Shown: positions 46,445 to 56,602, counted from the first letter of the stretch. The stretch is 64,000 nt of DNA from Novipirellula caenicola (GCF_039545035.1 NZ_BAABRO010000002.1:124001-188000); one strand, 5' to 3'. Translations and numbers: made by a program. The notes: a model not told the origin generated them from the sequence alone.

Positions 46445-46497
46445 GCACCGGGTGGCGTGTGGGCCCCGGCCGCTGACGCGTCGCGGCTTAATAAATC
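46445..46497. repeat. 53-bp dispersed intergenic repeat, copy 1
   Basis: This stretch is about 46/53 identical to 50257-50309, including 34 consecutive shared bases that begin GCGTGTGGGCCCC and end TCGCGGCT. It carries GACGCGTC and CCGC..GCGG dyads and lies behind the stop of the minus-strand dehydrogenase gene. Confidence 0.85.
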
Positions 46498-46526
46498 AAC
46501 AAGCCTCAATTAACGTTCGCTACGAT

Positions 46527-47741
46527 CTATCCACCCCTCGCAAACCTCACAATCGATTCACTCGGTGTGTGATCGCTGAGCAATTCAAGCAACTCCGCTG
46601 GCGGCTGCAACGATTTCGAATCGGCGGCGGCCGCAGCAATGCTGCGACAAATCACATCGCTCCCAATCCGATCGAAACTGGCGTACCATTCGCCGCGCGG
46701 GCGATACCCGAGCCCGCCGGCCATCGCAATCTCGACTTGCTCAAGCGTTTGGGCCACCCCTTCGCGAAGTAACAACGCCGACTCGATCCACATCGCCAAC
46801 CTCAATCGGTCCAGCACTTCGTCGTCACCAAAGACTCTGGTATTTCGCGAATACCGATCCCGAATTTCCATCGCCGCTGCCGCCAGCGTCGTACTACGAA
46901 CGCCGTCGACATAATCGTAAAATCCACCGCCACTGAATCGTCCGCCACGCCCCTTTTTAATCATTGCCGGCAACATCGGCGAAGGATCGATGCGTGTCGG
47001 AAACGATTGCCAATAAACACGCCCGGCATCAAACATCGTTCGTGAACCGATCAAATCGATCAACTCCAGCGGCGATAGCGGCATCCCAAATCGCAAAGCC
47101 GCTTGCTCGATCTGCTCCGCTGTCGCCCCTTGACTGAGCAACAACATCGCCTCGTTCAGATAAGGCGAGAGCATGCGATTGACAATGAACCCTGGCGAGT
47201 CCGCAACCACCAGCGGCGAACGATCAATTCGCCGAACATGCTCAGTGACCGCAGCCAAGTTCACCGCCGACGTGTCGGCCGTCGGGATCACCTCGACGGC
47301 ATCTCGCAACGTAACCGGCATGAAAAAATGCATCCCAATCAACCGCGACGGATCGTTCAAGGAACCCGCGATATCACCGATACGAAGCGTGGATGTGTTA
47401 CTGCAAAGTATCCAGTCCTTACCAAGGCATCGCTCGACGCGCTGAAAAAACTGCTGCTTGACCTGCAGTCGCTCGACAATCGATTCAATCAAAATCGGCC
47501 TCGCATCCGACGTAACGAAATCGCGATGCGACAAGTCGATCATCGTGATGCCCTCGATATCCGATCGCGGCGAGGCGATCTGCCAAACCGAGGGATCCAA
47601 ATCGAGTTCCTCGACGCAGCTTTCCAACGCCTCGGCATCCACGTCGCCAATCGTGATCGAGACGTTGGCGGCCAGGTGAACTTTGGCAATCGCACGTCCA
47701 ACCACCCCCAATCCAACGAGTAGTGTGTCAGGACGCGACAT
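46527..47741 (-). CDS. 3-hydroxyacyl-CoA dehydrogenase family protein
   Basis: A 404-residue NAD-dependent enzyme of the FadB/Hbd type. The Rossmann start reads TLLVGLGVVGRAIAKVHL, then ILCSNTSTLRIGDIAGSLNDPSRLIGMHFFMPV with the catalytic Ser/His pair, and DSPGFIVNRMLSPYLNEAMLLLSQG. The duplicated C-terminal helical domain follows, with PSPMLPAMIKKGRGGRFSGGGFYDY. The crotonase domain of multifunctional FadB proteins is absent, so it may pair with a separate hydratase. The ATG at 47741 is preferred over a TTG two codons upstream. Beta-oxidation is the expected pathway. Confidence 0.9.
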   Translation of the reverse strand: MSRPDTLLVGLGVVGRAIAKVHLAANVSITIGDVDAEALESCVEELDLDPSVWQIASPRSDIEGITMIDLSHRDFVTSDARPILIESIVERLQVKQQFFQRVERCLGKDWILCSNTSTLRIGDIAGSLNDPSRLIGMHFFMPVTLRDAVEVIPTADTSAVNLAAVTEHVRRIDRSPLVVADSPGFIVNRMLSPYLNEAMLLLSQGATAEQIEQAALRFGMPLSPLELIDLIGSRTMFDAGRVYWQSFPTRIDPSPMLPAMIKKGRGGRFSGGGFYDYVDGVRSTTLAAAAMEIRDRYSRNTRVFGDDEVLDRLRLAMWIESALLLREGVAQTLEQVEIAMAGGLGYRPRGEWYASFDRIGSDVICRSIAAAAADSKSLQPPAELLELLSDHTPSESIVRFARGG

Positions 47742-47953
47742 AATCAATTTCCAAATCGGGGGGCGAGCATTCAGACGAGAGGGCAGTCCAGCACCATGTG
47801 CGTATTCTGCTGCAATTTCGCCTCATTTGGTAGATGCTGCATTCCTCGCCAAATCGGTTGCCGCCTACGCAAATCCCAAGAATCGGTTTAGATTGACGCT
47901 TTCGATGCAAACCACTGGCCACCACGATCCCTTTCCCGCGAAACTTCTGTTCG

Positions 47954-48799
47954 ATGCGATTTACAAAAATGCATGGCGCTGGCAACGACTACGTTTACGT
48001 CGATTGCTTTGCCGAAAACCTTGATCATTGCGATGTAACCGAGCTGGCAAAATCGATCTCGCATCGTCATTTCGGCGTTGGCGGCGACGGTTTGATCCTG
48101 ATTCGTCCCAGCGATGTCGCGGACGCGCGGATGCAGATGCTCAATGCCGATGGCAGCGAAAGCGAGATGTGCGGCAACGGCATTCGCTGTGTGGCAAAAT
48201 ACGTTTATGACCATGGGATCGCCCAGAAAGAAAACCTGAAAATCGAATCCGGTGGATCGGTACTCGACCTCTCGCTCGCGATCGGCGACGACGGCAAAGT
48301 CGACAGCGTGACAGTCGATATGGGTGAACCCATTCTCGAAGCATCCAAAGTGCCGACGTCCATCGTGGAAAGCGGCAAGGTGGTCGAACACGAAATCGAA
48401 ATCGATGGCCGCAAACTAGCCGTCACCTGCGTGTCGATGGGCAATCCCCACTGCGTGATTTTCGTTCCCGAAGCAACCGACGATTTGGTACTCGGACTTG
48501 GTCCCAAAATCGAAACGGACCCGCGATTTCCCAAGCGAATCAATGTCGAGTTTGTCGAAGTCATCTCACCAAACGAAGTACGTCAACGAACCTGGGAACG
48601 CGGCAGCGGCGAAACTTGGGCTTGTGGAACCGGTGCGTCCGCCGTCTGTGTGGCAGGCGTATTGACTGGAAAAACCAACCGCAAAATTTTGAATCACCTG
48701 CTTGGCGGTGACCTCACGCTGCAGTGGTCCGAGTCGAGCGGACACGTGATGATGACCGGTGGAGCCGTCGAAGTTTTTTCCGGAGAATGGAACGCGTGA
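47954..48799 (+). CDS. dapF: Diaminopimelate epimerase
   Basis: A 281-residue enzyme converting LL- to meso-diaminopimelate for lysine and peptidoglycan. The catalytic cysteines are Cys73 in EMCGNGIRC and Cys224 in [27 protein letters not shown] starts the protein as expected. Length is typical. Its stop overlaps the next start (GTGA), so xseA is translationally coupled to it. The presence of dapF fits a planctomycete with peptidoglycan. Confidence 0.97.
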   Translation: MRFTKMHGAGNDYVYVDCFAENLDHCDVTELAKSISHRHFGVGGDGLILIRPSDVADARMQMLNADGSESEMCGNGIRCVAKYVYDHGIAQKENLKIESGGSVLDLSLAIGDDGKVDSVTVDMGEPILEASKVPTSIVESGKVVEHEIEIDGRKLAVTCVSMGNPHCVIFVPEATDDLVLGLGPKIETDPRFPKRINVEFVEVISPNEVRQRTWERGSGETWACGTGASAVCVAGVLTGKTNRKILNHLLGGDLTLQWSESSGHVMMTGGAVEVFSGEWNA

Positions 48800-50031
48800 G
48801 TGATGCTGCACTAGCCGGCGAGTCGGTACACGCGATTTCCGTTTCGGAATTAAACGGTCACATCAAAGCGGTGATGGAAGGAACCTTTCCCGCGCTGTGG
48901 GTCGCTGGCGAAATTTCGGACTTGGTTCGTGCACGCAGCGGCCACATCTACTTTACGCTAAAAGATGATGACGCGCAAATTCGCGGTGTGCTTTGGCGAA
49001 ACACCGCGATGCGAATCAAACATGATCTCGAAGATGGCCAAGCGGTGCTCTGTTTTGGCAACATCGATGTCTACGCTGCACGCGGAACGTACCAGTTAGT
49101 CGTTCGCAAGGTCGAACCACAAGGTATGGGATCGCTGCAATTGGCGTTTCAGCAATTGCAGGTCAAACTCGAACGCGAGGGCTTGTTTGCCGCAGAGCGG
49201 AAACGCCCGCTTCCGTCACTGCCACGCCGGATCGGTATCGTCACAAGCCCCTCGGGTGCCGCAGTTCGCGATTTCCTGCAGGCGGCATCCAACCGCTACC
49301 ATGGCGCCGACGTGGTGGTGATCCCCGCTTTGGTCCAAGGCGAAGGAGCGGCCCAGTCGATCGTTGCGGCAATCCGATCAGCACAACGAATCACCCCCAA
49401 GCTTGACGTGCTGGTCGTCTCACGTGGCGGCGGCAGCCTCGAAGATTTGTGGTGCTTTAACGAAGAACCCGTCGTCCGCGCGGTAGCAGCGTCCGCCATC
49501 CCCACGGTCTCGGCCGTGGGACACGAAATCGATGTCACGCTCTGTGATCTTGCCGCAGACTTGCGTGCCCTGACGCCTACCGACGCCGCCACTCGCGTGC
49601 TGCCCGACGGAGTTTCCCTCAAAACGACGGCGGCGAATCTGCGGCAACGTCTCGATCGGGCCATACGCTTGGTGATTCACGAGCGACAGACCGAAGTGGC
49701 CGCGCTGATGCAGCGGCCGATCCTGCGAAAACCGATGGAGATCGTCCACTCGCGATCGCGGATGCTTGATGAATTGGACGCAAGAGCAAGACGCGCGATC
49801 ACCGCGAACTTGAAAGCGGGGCGAAGCCAGGTGAGTGAACTCGCAGCGTCGCTATCGGCACTGTCCCCCGTGGCGGTGCTGTCGCGAGGATACAGCGTCA
49901 CGCTGGACGCCGACGGCAAAGCGATTGCCGATGCGAATTCGCTTCATCCCGGCGACGTGATGGAAACACGGCTTCACAAAGGCCGTGTCGTTTCCAAGGT
50001 CGAATCGGTCCAAGACGGTCAAGCCGAGTGA
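48796..50031 (+). CDS. xseA: Exodeoxyribonuclease VII large subunit
   Basis: A 411-residue nuclease subunit. The N-terminal OB fold shows [50 protein letters not shown]; the catalytic core has [35 protein letters not shown] and [31 protein letters not shown]; a helical arm and the ending SRGYSVT... follow. The GTG at 48796 overlaps the dapF stop with GGAG ten bases before it; the ATG at 48787 sits too close to that site. The small subunit gene xseB, often next to it, is absent here. Confidence 0.95.
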   Translation: MSDAALAGESVHAISVSELNGHIKAVMEGTFPALWVAGEISDLVRARSGHIYFTLKDDDAQIRGVLWRNTAMRIKHDLEDGQAVLCFGNIDVYAARGTYQLVVRKVEPQGMGSLQLAFQQLQVKLEREGLFAAERKRPLPSLPRRIGIVTSPSGAAVRDFLQAASNRYHGADVVVIPALVQGEGAAQSIVAAIRSAQRITPKLDVLVVSRGGGSLEDLWCFNEEPVVRAVAASAIPTVSAVGHEIDVTLCDLAADLRALTPTDAATRVLPDGVSLKTTAANLRQRLDRAIRLVIHERQTEVAALMQRPILRKPMEIVHSRSRMLDELDARARRAITANLKAGRSQVSELAASLSALSPVAVLSRGYSVTLDADGKAIADANSLHPGDVMETRLHKGRVVSKVESVQDGQAE

Positions 50032-50256
50032 TCACAAACGGCACAATAGCGTTGACAGCTTGCTGAGTTAATTCGCATGCAAATCGCAGCGGTGAGCCGA
50101 GGCCCGTAAGGCCAATGCCATCGACTTTGGGTAGCGCTCGCGGCGCCAGCCGTCCGGTTGCGGCGAGTAAACCGTTCGATTTTGACCGGGCGGCTCGCGC
50201 CGCACCGCTATAAAAACCACCCGTTTAGCGAGAAACTAAATGGCATTGTCCGTAAG

Positions 50257-50309
50257 GCACCGAGTAGCGTGTGGGCCCCGGCCGCTGACGCGTCGCGGCT
50301 CCGTAAATC
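50257..50309. repeat. 53-bp dispersed intergenic repeat, copy 2
   Basis: Partner of the copy at 46445-46497. It lies between the convergent xseA and pseudouridine synthase genes, in a 296-bp spacer that holds no other feature I can support. Confidence 0.85.
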
Positions 50310-50327
50310 ATTAACAGACGACCTACG

Positions 50328-51443
50328 CTACGGCAACCGCTCTAACACGTTGACCACTCGCATAATGTCCGCGGGCAGCGGGGCCTCGAATGTCATCGAC
50401 TTGCCACTTTGTGGATGCTCGAACGTCAACTTGCGAGCATGCAGCGCTTGCCGATCCAACAGCACCTTGTCTTTGGTTTCGTCGTGCGTCCCGGTCAACA
50501 TTCCCATCGTGACTTCCGCGTGCCCGGCGTACAGCCGGTCGCAAAGGATTGCAGCGCCAAGATGTGACAAGTGCACGCGGATTTGATGCGTGCGACCGGT
50601 CTTTGGTTTCACACGAACTTGCGTGAATCGACCATGGCGGCTGATCACTTCATAGAACGTCGACGCAGGCTTGCTGGTTTCATGGTGCTCGCGGATCGCC
50701 ATTTTGTCACGCTGGTACGGATGACGACCAATCGGCATGTCGATAATGTCACGATCGCGATCGATCCGAGCCGCCGTGATCGCAAAGTATTCTTTCTCGA
50801 CAACACGATTCGCGAATTGCTCGGACAAATGCATATGAACGGCGTTGGTTTTAGCCACTACAATCACGCCGCTGGTGTCACGATCCAACCGATGCACGAT
50901 CCCTGGCCGCGTAGGCCCGCCCACGTCCGAAAGCGATTGAAAGCGAAACGCCAACGCGCTAGTTAACGTGCCGGTCCAGTTACCGCGTGCAGGGTGAACG
51001 ACCATCCCCGGTGGCTTGTTGACGACGACCAACCCGTCATCTTCGTACAACACATCCAACGGAATGTTCTCGGGAACGGTATCGTCCGTAGGCGGCTCAG
51101 GCATACGAAAACGAATTCGCTGGCTCGCCTGAATCCGCACACTTGGTCGGACCGTCCGTCCGTCAAGCGTCGCCCCTTCCGCCTGGATCGCCTGGGTGAT
51201 TTGAGTGCGGCTGAAGCCGTCACAAGCCTGCGTCAAAAAGAAGTCGATTCGCTGGCCGTTGGCCGATTCGGGCACGACGATATCACGAAAGACCTCTTCG
51301 CCAATGCGGACCTCGCCCCCGGTGTCGTCGCCGTCAAGGTCGTCGCCATCGAGCTCCTCGCCACCGAGGTCCTCATTCGGCACGTCCGATTCACTTGCCG
51401 CGGGACCGAACACGATATCATCGTCAGAGGAGTCTTTGATCAC
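50328..51443 (-). CDS. RluA/RluD-family pseudouridine synthase
   Basis: A 371-residue RNA-modifying enzyme. An unusual ~50-residue acidic N-terminus (EDLGGEELDGDDLDGDDTGG) precedes an S4 RNA-binding domain (RIDFFLTQACDGFSRTQITQAIQ). The synthase core has DVLYEDDGLVVVNKPPGMVVHPA, the catalytic Asp in HRLDRDTSGVIVVAKT, and KTGRTHQIRVHLSHLGAAILCDRLYAG. Rather than the single target of RluD, the exact uridine cannot be told. Its start overlaps the stop of the gene upstream by 4 bp. Confidence 0.93.
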   Translation of the reverse strand: MIKDSSDDDIVFGPAASESDVPNEDLGGEELDGDDLDGDDTGGEVRIGEEVFRDIVVPESANGQRIDFFLTQACDGFSRTQITQAIQAEGATLDGRTVRPSVRIQASQRIRFRMPEPPTDDTVPENIPLDVLYEDDGLVVVNKPPGMVVHPARGNWTGTLTSALAFRFQSLSDVGGPTRPGIVHRLDRDTSGVIVVAKTNAVHMHLSEQFANRVVEKEYFAITAARIDRDRDIIDMPIGRHPYQRDKMAIREHHETSKPASTFYEVISRHGRFTQVRVKPKTGRTHQIRVHLSHLGAAILCDRLYAGHAEVTMGMLTGTHDETKDKVLLDRQALHARKLTFEHPQSGKSMTFEAPLPADIMRVVNVLERLP

Positions 51444-52534
51444 GACGCGTCCGACTCGGTCTTGGCTTCATCCACCGCAGGCGTTTCGTCCGCTTCGCTG
51501 GCTTCAGCGGCTTCGGGTGTCTCTGCTGCTTCATCCACTTCGACTTCCTCTACCGCCGCTTCCTTTTCTGCTTTGTCGGTATTTTCGGCCGGTGGATTCA
51601 GCTCCGTCTCCTGCTCGGCTGCAGGCGACTTCTCTTCGGCAGCATCTTTGTCGTCTGCAGCAGGCGTATCTTTGGGCTCAGCCTTCTTCTCGTCGGCTGG
51701 CTTCTCGTCCGCAGGCTCTTCCGTAACGGCAGCTTCTTCGCTGGCCTGTTCTTTGGCCTCTTCCTTGCCCTCTTCGGTCATCTCCGCGTCGTCGGGAAGG
51801 TTCAAACCGTCACCGGGCTCTTCGTCACTAGCCCCTCCGAGATCGGGCAGATCCAAATCGGGCATTTCCGGCAACATCGATCCACTTGGCAGCGATGGGG
51901 GAGCCGAGGGATCGCTTGGCGAAAAATCTTGATCCTTGAACCAAGTCAAAAAGTCTTTGGTGCTTTCTTTAGAAAGGGCGGCAATTCGCTCCTCACACGC
52001 ATTGACCATTTCTTCGGATTCGCCGATGCGAACACATTCTTTGTAAGCGGCAATGGCCTTATCGAGATTGCCCAGTGCTTCCTCACTGCGAGCAATTCCG
52101 AAATAAGCACGTGAGAGCAACAATTCGTTATTGCCTTCGGCGATCGCATTACGAAACGCCTTGCTTGCTCCGTTTAACTGGTCTTCGGCATCCATGCGGT
52201 TGACGTACAACGTCCGCGTGCCCTGCGCCAACAAGGCACTGCCTTGATAAAGGTGGGCCCATGCGGCAGCTGGGGTATTCGGGTACTTGACGCTTACCGA
52301 GGCAAGCCCTTCGGGATCTTGCGATCCGGTTTGCTGCATCAGAAGCTCAAACGTCGCTTGGCTGCGATCTTCGCTAACTTTGCTGCTGTAGATGGCGTAG
52401 CCGATACCGCCGATCAGCAAGACTGCGACCGCAATCCCAATCGGACGCGAATAGGGCTCGATCGATTGATTGATTCGCCCTAAATAGTTGGCGAGGATGT
52501 TTTCTTGCAGTTCGTGTCGGCGTTCGCTTTTCAT
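51440..52534 (-). CDS. Membrane-anchored TPR-like protein with acidic tail
   Basis: About 364 residues. A cytoplasmic head (RRHELQENILANYLGRINQSIEPY) and one helix (about 33-50) lead into a TPR-like helical domain (55-200: AWAHLYQGSALLAQ, LLSRAYFGIARSEEALGNLDKAIAAYKECVRI), resembling YfgM-type proteins. From about residue 210 the chain is Pro/Asp-rich and then a ~130-residue tail of Glu, Ala, Lys and Pro, with little fixed structure expected. The second of two adjacent ATG codons (52534) is taken as the start. Coupled to the pseudouridine synthase gene; role unknown, maybe a periplasmic chaperone. Confidence 0.72.
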   Translation of the reverse strand: MKSERRHELQENILANYLGRINQSIEPYSRPIGIAVAVLLIGGIGYAIYSSKVSEDRSQATFELLMQQTGSQDPEGLASVSVKYPNTPAAAWAHLYQGSALLAQGTRTLYVNRMDAEDQLNGASKAFRNAIAEGNNELLLSRAYFGIARSEEALGNLDKAIAAYKECVRIGESEEMVNACEERIAALSKESTKDFLTWFKDQDFSPSDPSAPPSLPSGSMLPEMPDLDLPDLGGASDEEPGDGLNLPDDAEMTEEGKEEAKEQASEEAAVTEEPADEKPADEKKAEPKDTPAADDKDAAEEKSPAAEQETELNPPAENTDKAEKEAAVEEVEVDEAAETPEAAEASEADETPAVDEAKTESDAS

Positions 52535-52901
52535 CACTTCGTCTTATTTGGATTAAATTGACACGTCGAAAACGGTGTCACTGATTCACTCGGGGGCGAT
52601 TGGCGGGCGTAGCCCGGCGACCGAAGCGCTGAAGTATAGAAATCATAATGAGTTAGCGTCAATAGAGTCACATTAGCCTCACATGACGGTCACAACACCC
52701 TTGGATCGTCGATTTGCCAGTCCGATCGGGGGCTCTGAGCGTCGCATTCGCCCACCAAAAGACGCCGATTCGGGACGCGGAATCCCCGGGCCAATCCATG
52801 CGGTACCATCGCAGACGCCGCTGCAACTTTTTCGCCCGGCGATTTTGACGATTGCACTGCAAGCCGCACTGCACACCGAATGGCGTCAAGGCTGCAGCGA
52901 T
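52535..52901. other. Intergenic region before the TPR-like gene
   Basis: Several frames are open by chance because the DNA is GC-rich, but none shows a family, ribosome site or codon pattern. The region near 52600-52680 is AT-richer and would suit the promoter of the TPR-like gene. Confidence 0.4.
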
Positions 52902-53924
52902 TTAGGCTGCGTCGGCCGCTTGGAATTCGAGCACTTCGTCGAGCGATTTGCAAATCCCTTCGATCGCCTGATCTCGCAGCGCGACTCGGCGGCCAGCCCA
53001 AGCTCGATTCAGCAGCAATTCCACACCGATATAATCGTCTGCCGTGAAATGGCTTCTCATCGCGGTAACCAAACTCTCGGTCGTTCCGCGGCGTGGATAA
53101 TTTCGACGTACGCGAATCATCGGCGCCAAATCGTACATCTCGTCAATCCAGTCGAGACAGAACGCCATTTCGTCCTCACGCGATGGATCGTACAACAACC
53201 CCACGTCCGTCCGTCGCAATCGTCCTTCGCTTTTCAGAGCGAAGGAACGAACCGAGACGTGGATGGTGAACCCGTGTCGCCGCGAATTCTGCTCGATCGC
53301 AGCTTGGACTCGGTTTCGGTAATCGGCATGCACCTCTTGGATCAGCCGATCGCGAACTTCACGTGGCCATTTGCGAACCTCAGCCGGCATCACACTGCGG
53401 TGGCGAGCCGACCGGGTGACATCAATCAGAGCGGAAGTGTATTTGTTTTCAATGATTGGCGACTGCAATAACTTTGCCATTCGCCGAGCCACGTAGCGAG
53501 CAGCATCGTCGCCAGGCAACTTTTCAGGAAACCGGCCGAACACCAACTTGCCACCGCTGCACTGAGAATGGTCCTGCTTCCCTGACGAAACCTCGTTTGC
53601 CGAAGAAGTTTCCATCACCGAAGCAGCTTCCATCGCCAACGAACCACCGCTTGCCATTGAACTCGTCATCGCTGGCGACTCGGCAACCGAGTCCTCTCGC
53701 GCGATCGCCGGGACAACCGTCTCACCGCCACCACTGTTGCTTTCGCATCGTGGCCACTGGCAAATCACGCTGGTTTTCGCAGCTGAGTCTTCGTGATCTG
53801 GACTAATTTCCTGCGTAGTCGCCACGACCTCAGAATTCAACGCACATCCGCTCGACATCGGCTGACGAACCAGCCATGGGGGCACAAGCTCGCCTCCCAT
53901 TTCGCAGCTAATCAGAATCGTCAT
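52902..53924 (-). CDS. Degenerate N-formylglutamate amidohydrolase-like protein
   Basis: About 340 residues from the ATG at 53924. The fold of N-formylglutamate amidohydrolases is evident: TILISCEMGGELVPP at the start, then IHVSVRSFALKSEGRLRRTDVGLLYDPSRE, MIRVRRNYPRRGTTESLVTAMR and YIGVELLLNRAW. But residues that are nearly fixed in the family are changed: EHGG is EMGG (Met9), the HSF of VHSFTP is RSF (Arg226), and the NRS-type site reads TRS. In between, about residues 35-125 are a Ser/Ala/Glu-rich low-complexity insert. It is therefore probably not an active metal hydrolase; a non-catalytic role or decay is possible. The longer frame to 54041 has no family sequence. Confidence 0.72.
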   Translation of the reverse strand: MTILISCEMGGELVPPWLVRQPMSSGCALNSEVVATTQEISPDHEDSAAKTSVICQWPRCESNSGGGETVVPAIAREDSVAESPAMTSSMASGGSLAMEAASVMETSSANEVSSGKQDHSQCSGGKLVFGRFPEKLPGDDAARYVARRMAKLLQSPIIENKYTSALIDVTRSARHRSVMPAEVRKWPREVRDRLIQEVHADYRNRVQAAIEQNSRRHGFTIHVSVRSFALKSEGRLRRTDVGLLYDPSREDEMAFCLDWIDEMYDLAPMIRVRRNYPRRGTTESLVTAMRSHFTADDYIGVELLLNRAWAGRRVALRDQAIEGICKSLDEVLEFQAADAA

Positions 53925-54263
53925 TACGAGAGTCCTAGCAATAGCATTTGCAACCAAGTCGCGACGGCGGGTGTCGTGGAATGTTTGGCAGGGGAGTTTT
54001 TCAAACGTGGGGTGCTTCCTTCCCACCACCACGATCTTCACTACACGATCTTAGCGGGTGTTGCCAAGACGTAAACGGACAAAACAGGCGTGCGGACGTC
54101 GTTTACGACCTTCCTCAGCCCGCCCGACCAGGAGTTCAAGTTTCAAAAACGCCCGAAAACCTGATCCAGAAAAAGATTCCTCTTGTCCCCACCACCGCGA
54201 AATCGCTAACAACGAGTCAATTGATTCCTGAAATTTTGATTCGTGTACAGAGAATTTGTTCTC
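53925..54263. other. Intergenic region between divergent genes
   Basis: Spacer between the amidohydrolase-like gene (minus) and the SH3-like gene (plus), holding promoters for both. No repeat or clear operator seen. Confidence 0.4.
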
Positions 54264-56246
54264 ATGGGTTCGCCAATGAATGCTACATGGCTAAGCGTTG
54301 TCGCACTAAGTGCGGTGGCTTGCGTTGCGGATTGGACTCCGTTGATGGCGGACGACGGTAGCCTGGCATCGGATCCCTACGTCGTCTTTGTTGCTCAAGA
54401 CGAGGCGTATGCGCGATGCGGCCCCTCGGACGAATTCTACCGCACCGACCCATTACGCTACGGACAAGAACTCGAAGTCTACGTTGAAACCGCCGACGGA
54501 TGGCTCGGCGTTCGACCTCCTGATGACAGCTTTTGCTGGGTCCCCGCCGACGCGGTCGAAGTCGCCCGCGATGGCGACACGGCCGTGGTTACCGAAGACC
54601 GCACCGTGGCATGGATCGGAACACACCTGGGACGAGCTCGTCAGTTTCGTTGGCAAGTCCAACTTGCCGTCGGCGAACCCGTGACGATCATTGGAAAAGG
54701 CGAACGCGAAGGAGCGGACGGACCGCGATTGTGGTACCGCATCGTTCCTCCGTCCGGCGAATTTCGCTGGGTGCATCAAAGCCAGATCGCCGAGAGTGCC
54801 GAACAACTTGTCCAAGCCATTCGCAAACAGCGAAACACCGACATCGAATTCTTGCCCGGCGGCAGCACCACTCGCCGAGACTCGCCGTCGCGAGACGCAG
54901 TCGCCAACAGCGACACTCCGCCCAGCCACCCCCATCCGATCGCCGACGAAGAAGACTCGTTCGCGGGACGCGGCACCCTGAGCTCCGATTCATCAAGCCG
55001 ACGCCACTCGCATGCCGTCCCTGCATCACTGCAAAACACTCCCTCGGTGCTCCTTCGCGATCCCGACGCTGATTCGCACGCAGGCAACCACCACTCATCG
55101 GTCTCGCTATCCCAGGTCACCGATGGAAACTCGCCTCAGCTACGCGAGGCACCTCGGGTAGGCGACGCTCAATCAGCAACCGAAGCAATCGGCAGCGGCG
55201 TTAGCGAACAATGGCGTTCGAACCCCACCGACCGTACCTCGGGTGAAACCGCACAAAACGAAACCGTTGGCGAAGCGATGTCAAAACGCGGGCTATTGGC
55301 CTCGGTTGAATTCATCGGCCGTCCGCGGTTAGCCGACATCGATGCCGGCATTCGTCAAATCGGCGGCGGTTTGCTCGACCGCACCTCGGCCGGCGGCGAC
55401 ACCGCCAGCGCGGGAACGCCATCAACCGAAACAAACTGGGTAACTGGGTCGACGCGAGGCCGCACCCAATCAATCCAACAAGTCGCGGGTAGCCAACCGT
55501 TGGCCTCGGCGACTGCAACAACCAGCCCACCGGTGTCCCCAATTCCCGCAGCCCCCGCTCCGGCAACACGCTATGTTTCCGCCGCCGCGATCGCCGCGGT
55601 CGAAACCGAAGTTCGCACCGCCGACATCGAGAAACTAAGCCTGATTTTTTCACGACTGATGGCGGCCAGCGCATCGGCTGCCGAAATGGGCCCCGTCGCA
55701 AAAGCGGCGAATCAAATCGCAACCTCAGCACCGGATCAGGCGACGGCGGAACGAGCGAGATCGCTGAGCGAACGAATTCAAAAATACCAAAACGTCGCCC
55801 AACGCCGCGACGGCACGGCGGTAATCCAAGCATCCCACACCCCATCGATCCCGTCGATGACGGTGCCAGCATCGGTCGCGTCAATCAGCCCGATGCAGCC
55901 CAGAATCCCAACGCAGCCTCAAACCGCGATGCCCGCCCCCGCCGACGTACCGCTACTGCAAACGCCTCCCGGCATCGCAGCAGCCGACGGTGAGCCCGAG
56001 AACACAGACGAATTGACGGCGACCGGATTTTTGGTCCAAGTCTATTCAGCGAGAAAGGACAGCCCTCCGTTTGCAATCACCGACAGCACCGGCCGCACGC
56101 TCGCCTACGCGACACCCTCACCGGGGCTGAACCTGCGAATGCACCTTAATAGTGAAGTTCGCATTCACGGTACCCGCAGCTATCTGCAAGGATTGAACAC
56201 GCCTCACATTCGCGTCGCTCGAGCGGTCCGCACAGCGGAATACTAA
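54264..56246 (+). CDS. Secreted SH3-like domain protein, low-complexity middle
   Basis: A 660-residue exported protein. A hydrophobic signal (LSVVALSAVACVADW) is followed by two SH3-like folds (about 35-95, with SDEFYRTDPLRYGQELEVYVETADGWLGVRPP; and 100-180, with GEPVTIIGKGEREGADGPRLWYRIVPPSGEFRWVHQSQI). The middle (185-440) is Ser/Thr/Pro/Ala-rich without visible domains. A helical segment (440-530) and a final beta part (ELTATGFLVQVYSARKDSPPFAITDSTGRTLAYATPSPGLNLRMHLNSEVRIHG) end it. SH3-like folds often bind cell-wall peptides. The start could also be the ATG at 54276. Confidence 0.75.
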   Translation: MGSPMNATWLSVVALSAVACVADWTPLMADDGSLASDPYVVFVAQDEAYARCGPSDEFYRTDPLRYGQELEVYVETADGWLGVRPPDDSFCWVPADAVEVARDGDTAVVTEDRTVAWIGTHLGRARQFRWQVQLAVGEPVTIIGKGEREGADGPRLWYRIVPPSGEFRWVHQSQIAESAEQLVQAIRKQRNTDIEFLPGGSTTRRDSPSRDAVANSDTPPSHPHPIADEEDSFAGRGTLSSDSSSRRHSHAVPASLQNTPSVLLRDPDADSHAGNHHSSVSLSQVTDGNSPQLREAPRVGDAQSATEAIGSGVSEQWRSNPTDRTSGETAQNETVGEAMSKRGLLASVEFIGRPRLADIDAGIRQIGGGLLDRTSAGGDTASAGTPSTETNWVTGSTRGRTQSIQQVAGSQPLASATATTSPPVSPIPAAPAPATRYVSAAAIAAVETEVRTADIEKLSLIFSRLMAASASAAEMGPVAKAANQIATSAPDQATAERARSLSERIQKYQNVAQRRDGTAVIQASHTPSIPSMTVPASVASISPMQPRIPTQPQTAMPAPADVPLLQTPPGIAAADGEPENTDELTATGFLVQVYSARKDSPPFAITDSTGRTLAYATPSPGLNLRMHLNSEVRIHGTRSYLQGLNTPHIRVARAVRTAEY

Positions 56247-56602
56247 AAAAAAGACAACCTCTGCGGGCCCTTTCGAAAAACATCAGTCCGCGCGGTGGCA
56301 ACCGCGCGGTGGCAACCGCGCGACGAGATCGACGCGGGTTGCGGCCCGTCCAAAAAAGCGAGCGAGCGAACCAACGAACGAAGCCCAACATCACAGCGGC
56401 GCTTTCGTGAAACGCTTGGCCCTTTGTTCAGCCACATCGTCGCGATATTGGTGGATCCTCGCTCCGTAGATCCGATCGTTCCGCCAGCTCGAAACTTCTC
56501 TCGTTTTGCGGCTTGACCGTCCTGGCACGGATTGCGTATTCGAAGTGCCTGTGCAGCCGTGCGTCTCTTGGAATCTGTCACGAGTCTTTAAAAACCATTT
56601 GT
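56247..56602. other. Intergenic region with a 14-bp palindromic tandem repeat
   Basis: GCGCGGTGGCAACC occurs twice in a row at 56290-56317 and again partly after it. Each unit with its neighbour forms GCGCGGT-ggca-ACCGCGC hairpins, placed 45 bp past the end of the SH3-like gene, so it may act as a transcript end. The rest holds no recognisable feature. Confidence 0.6.

Noticed and set aside
52683-53471. A 262-codon plus-strand frame
   Set aside because: It mirrors the minus-strand amidohydrolase-like gene, which has recognisable family blocks.
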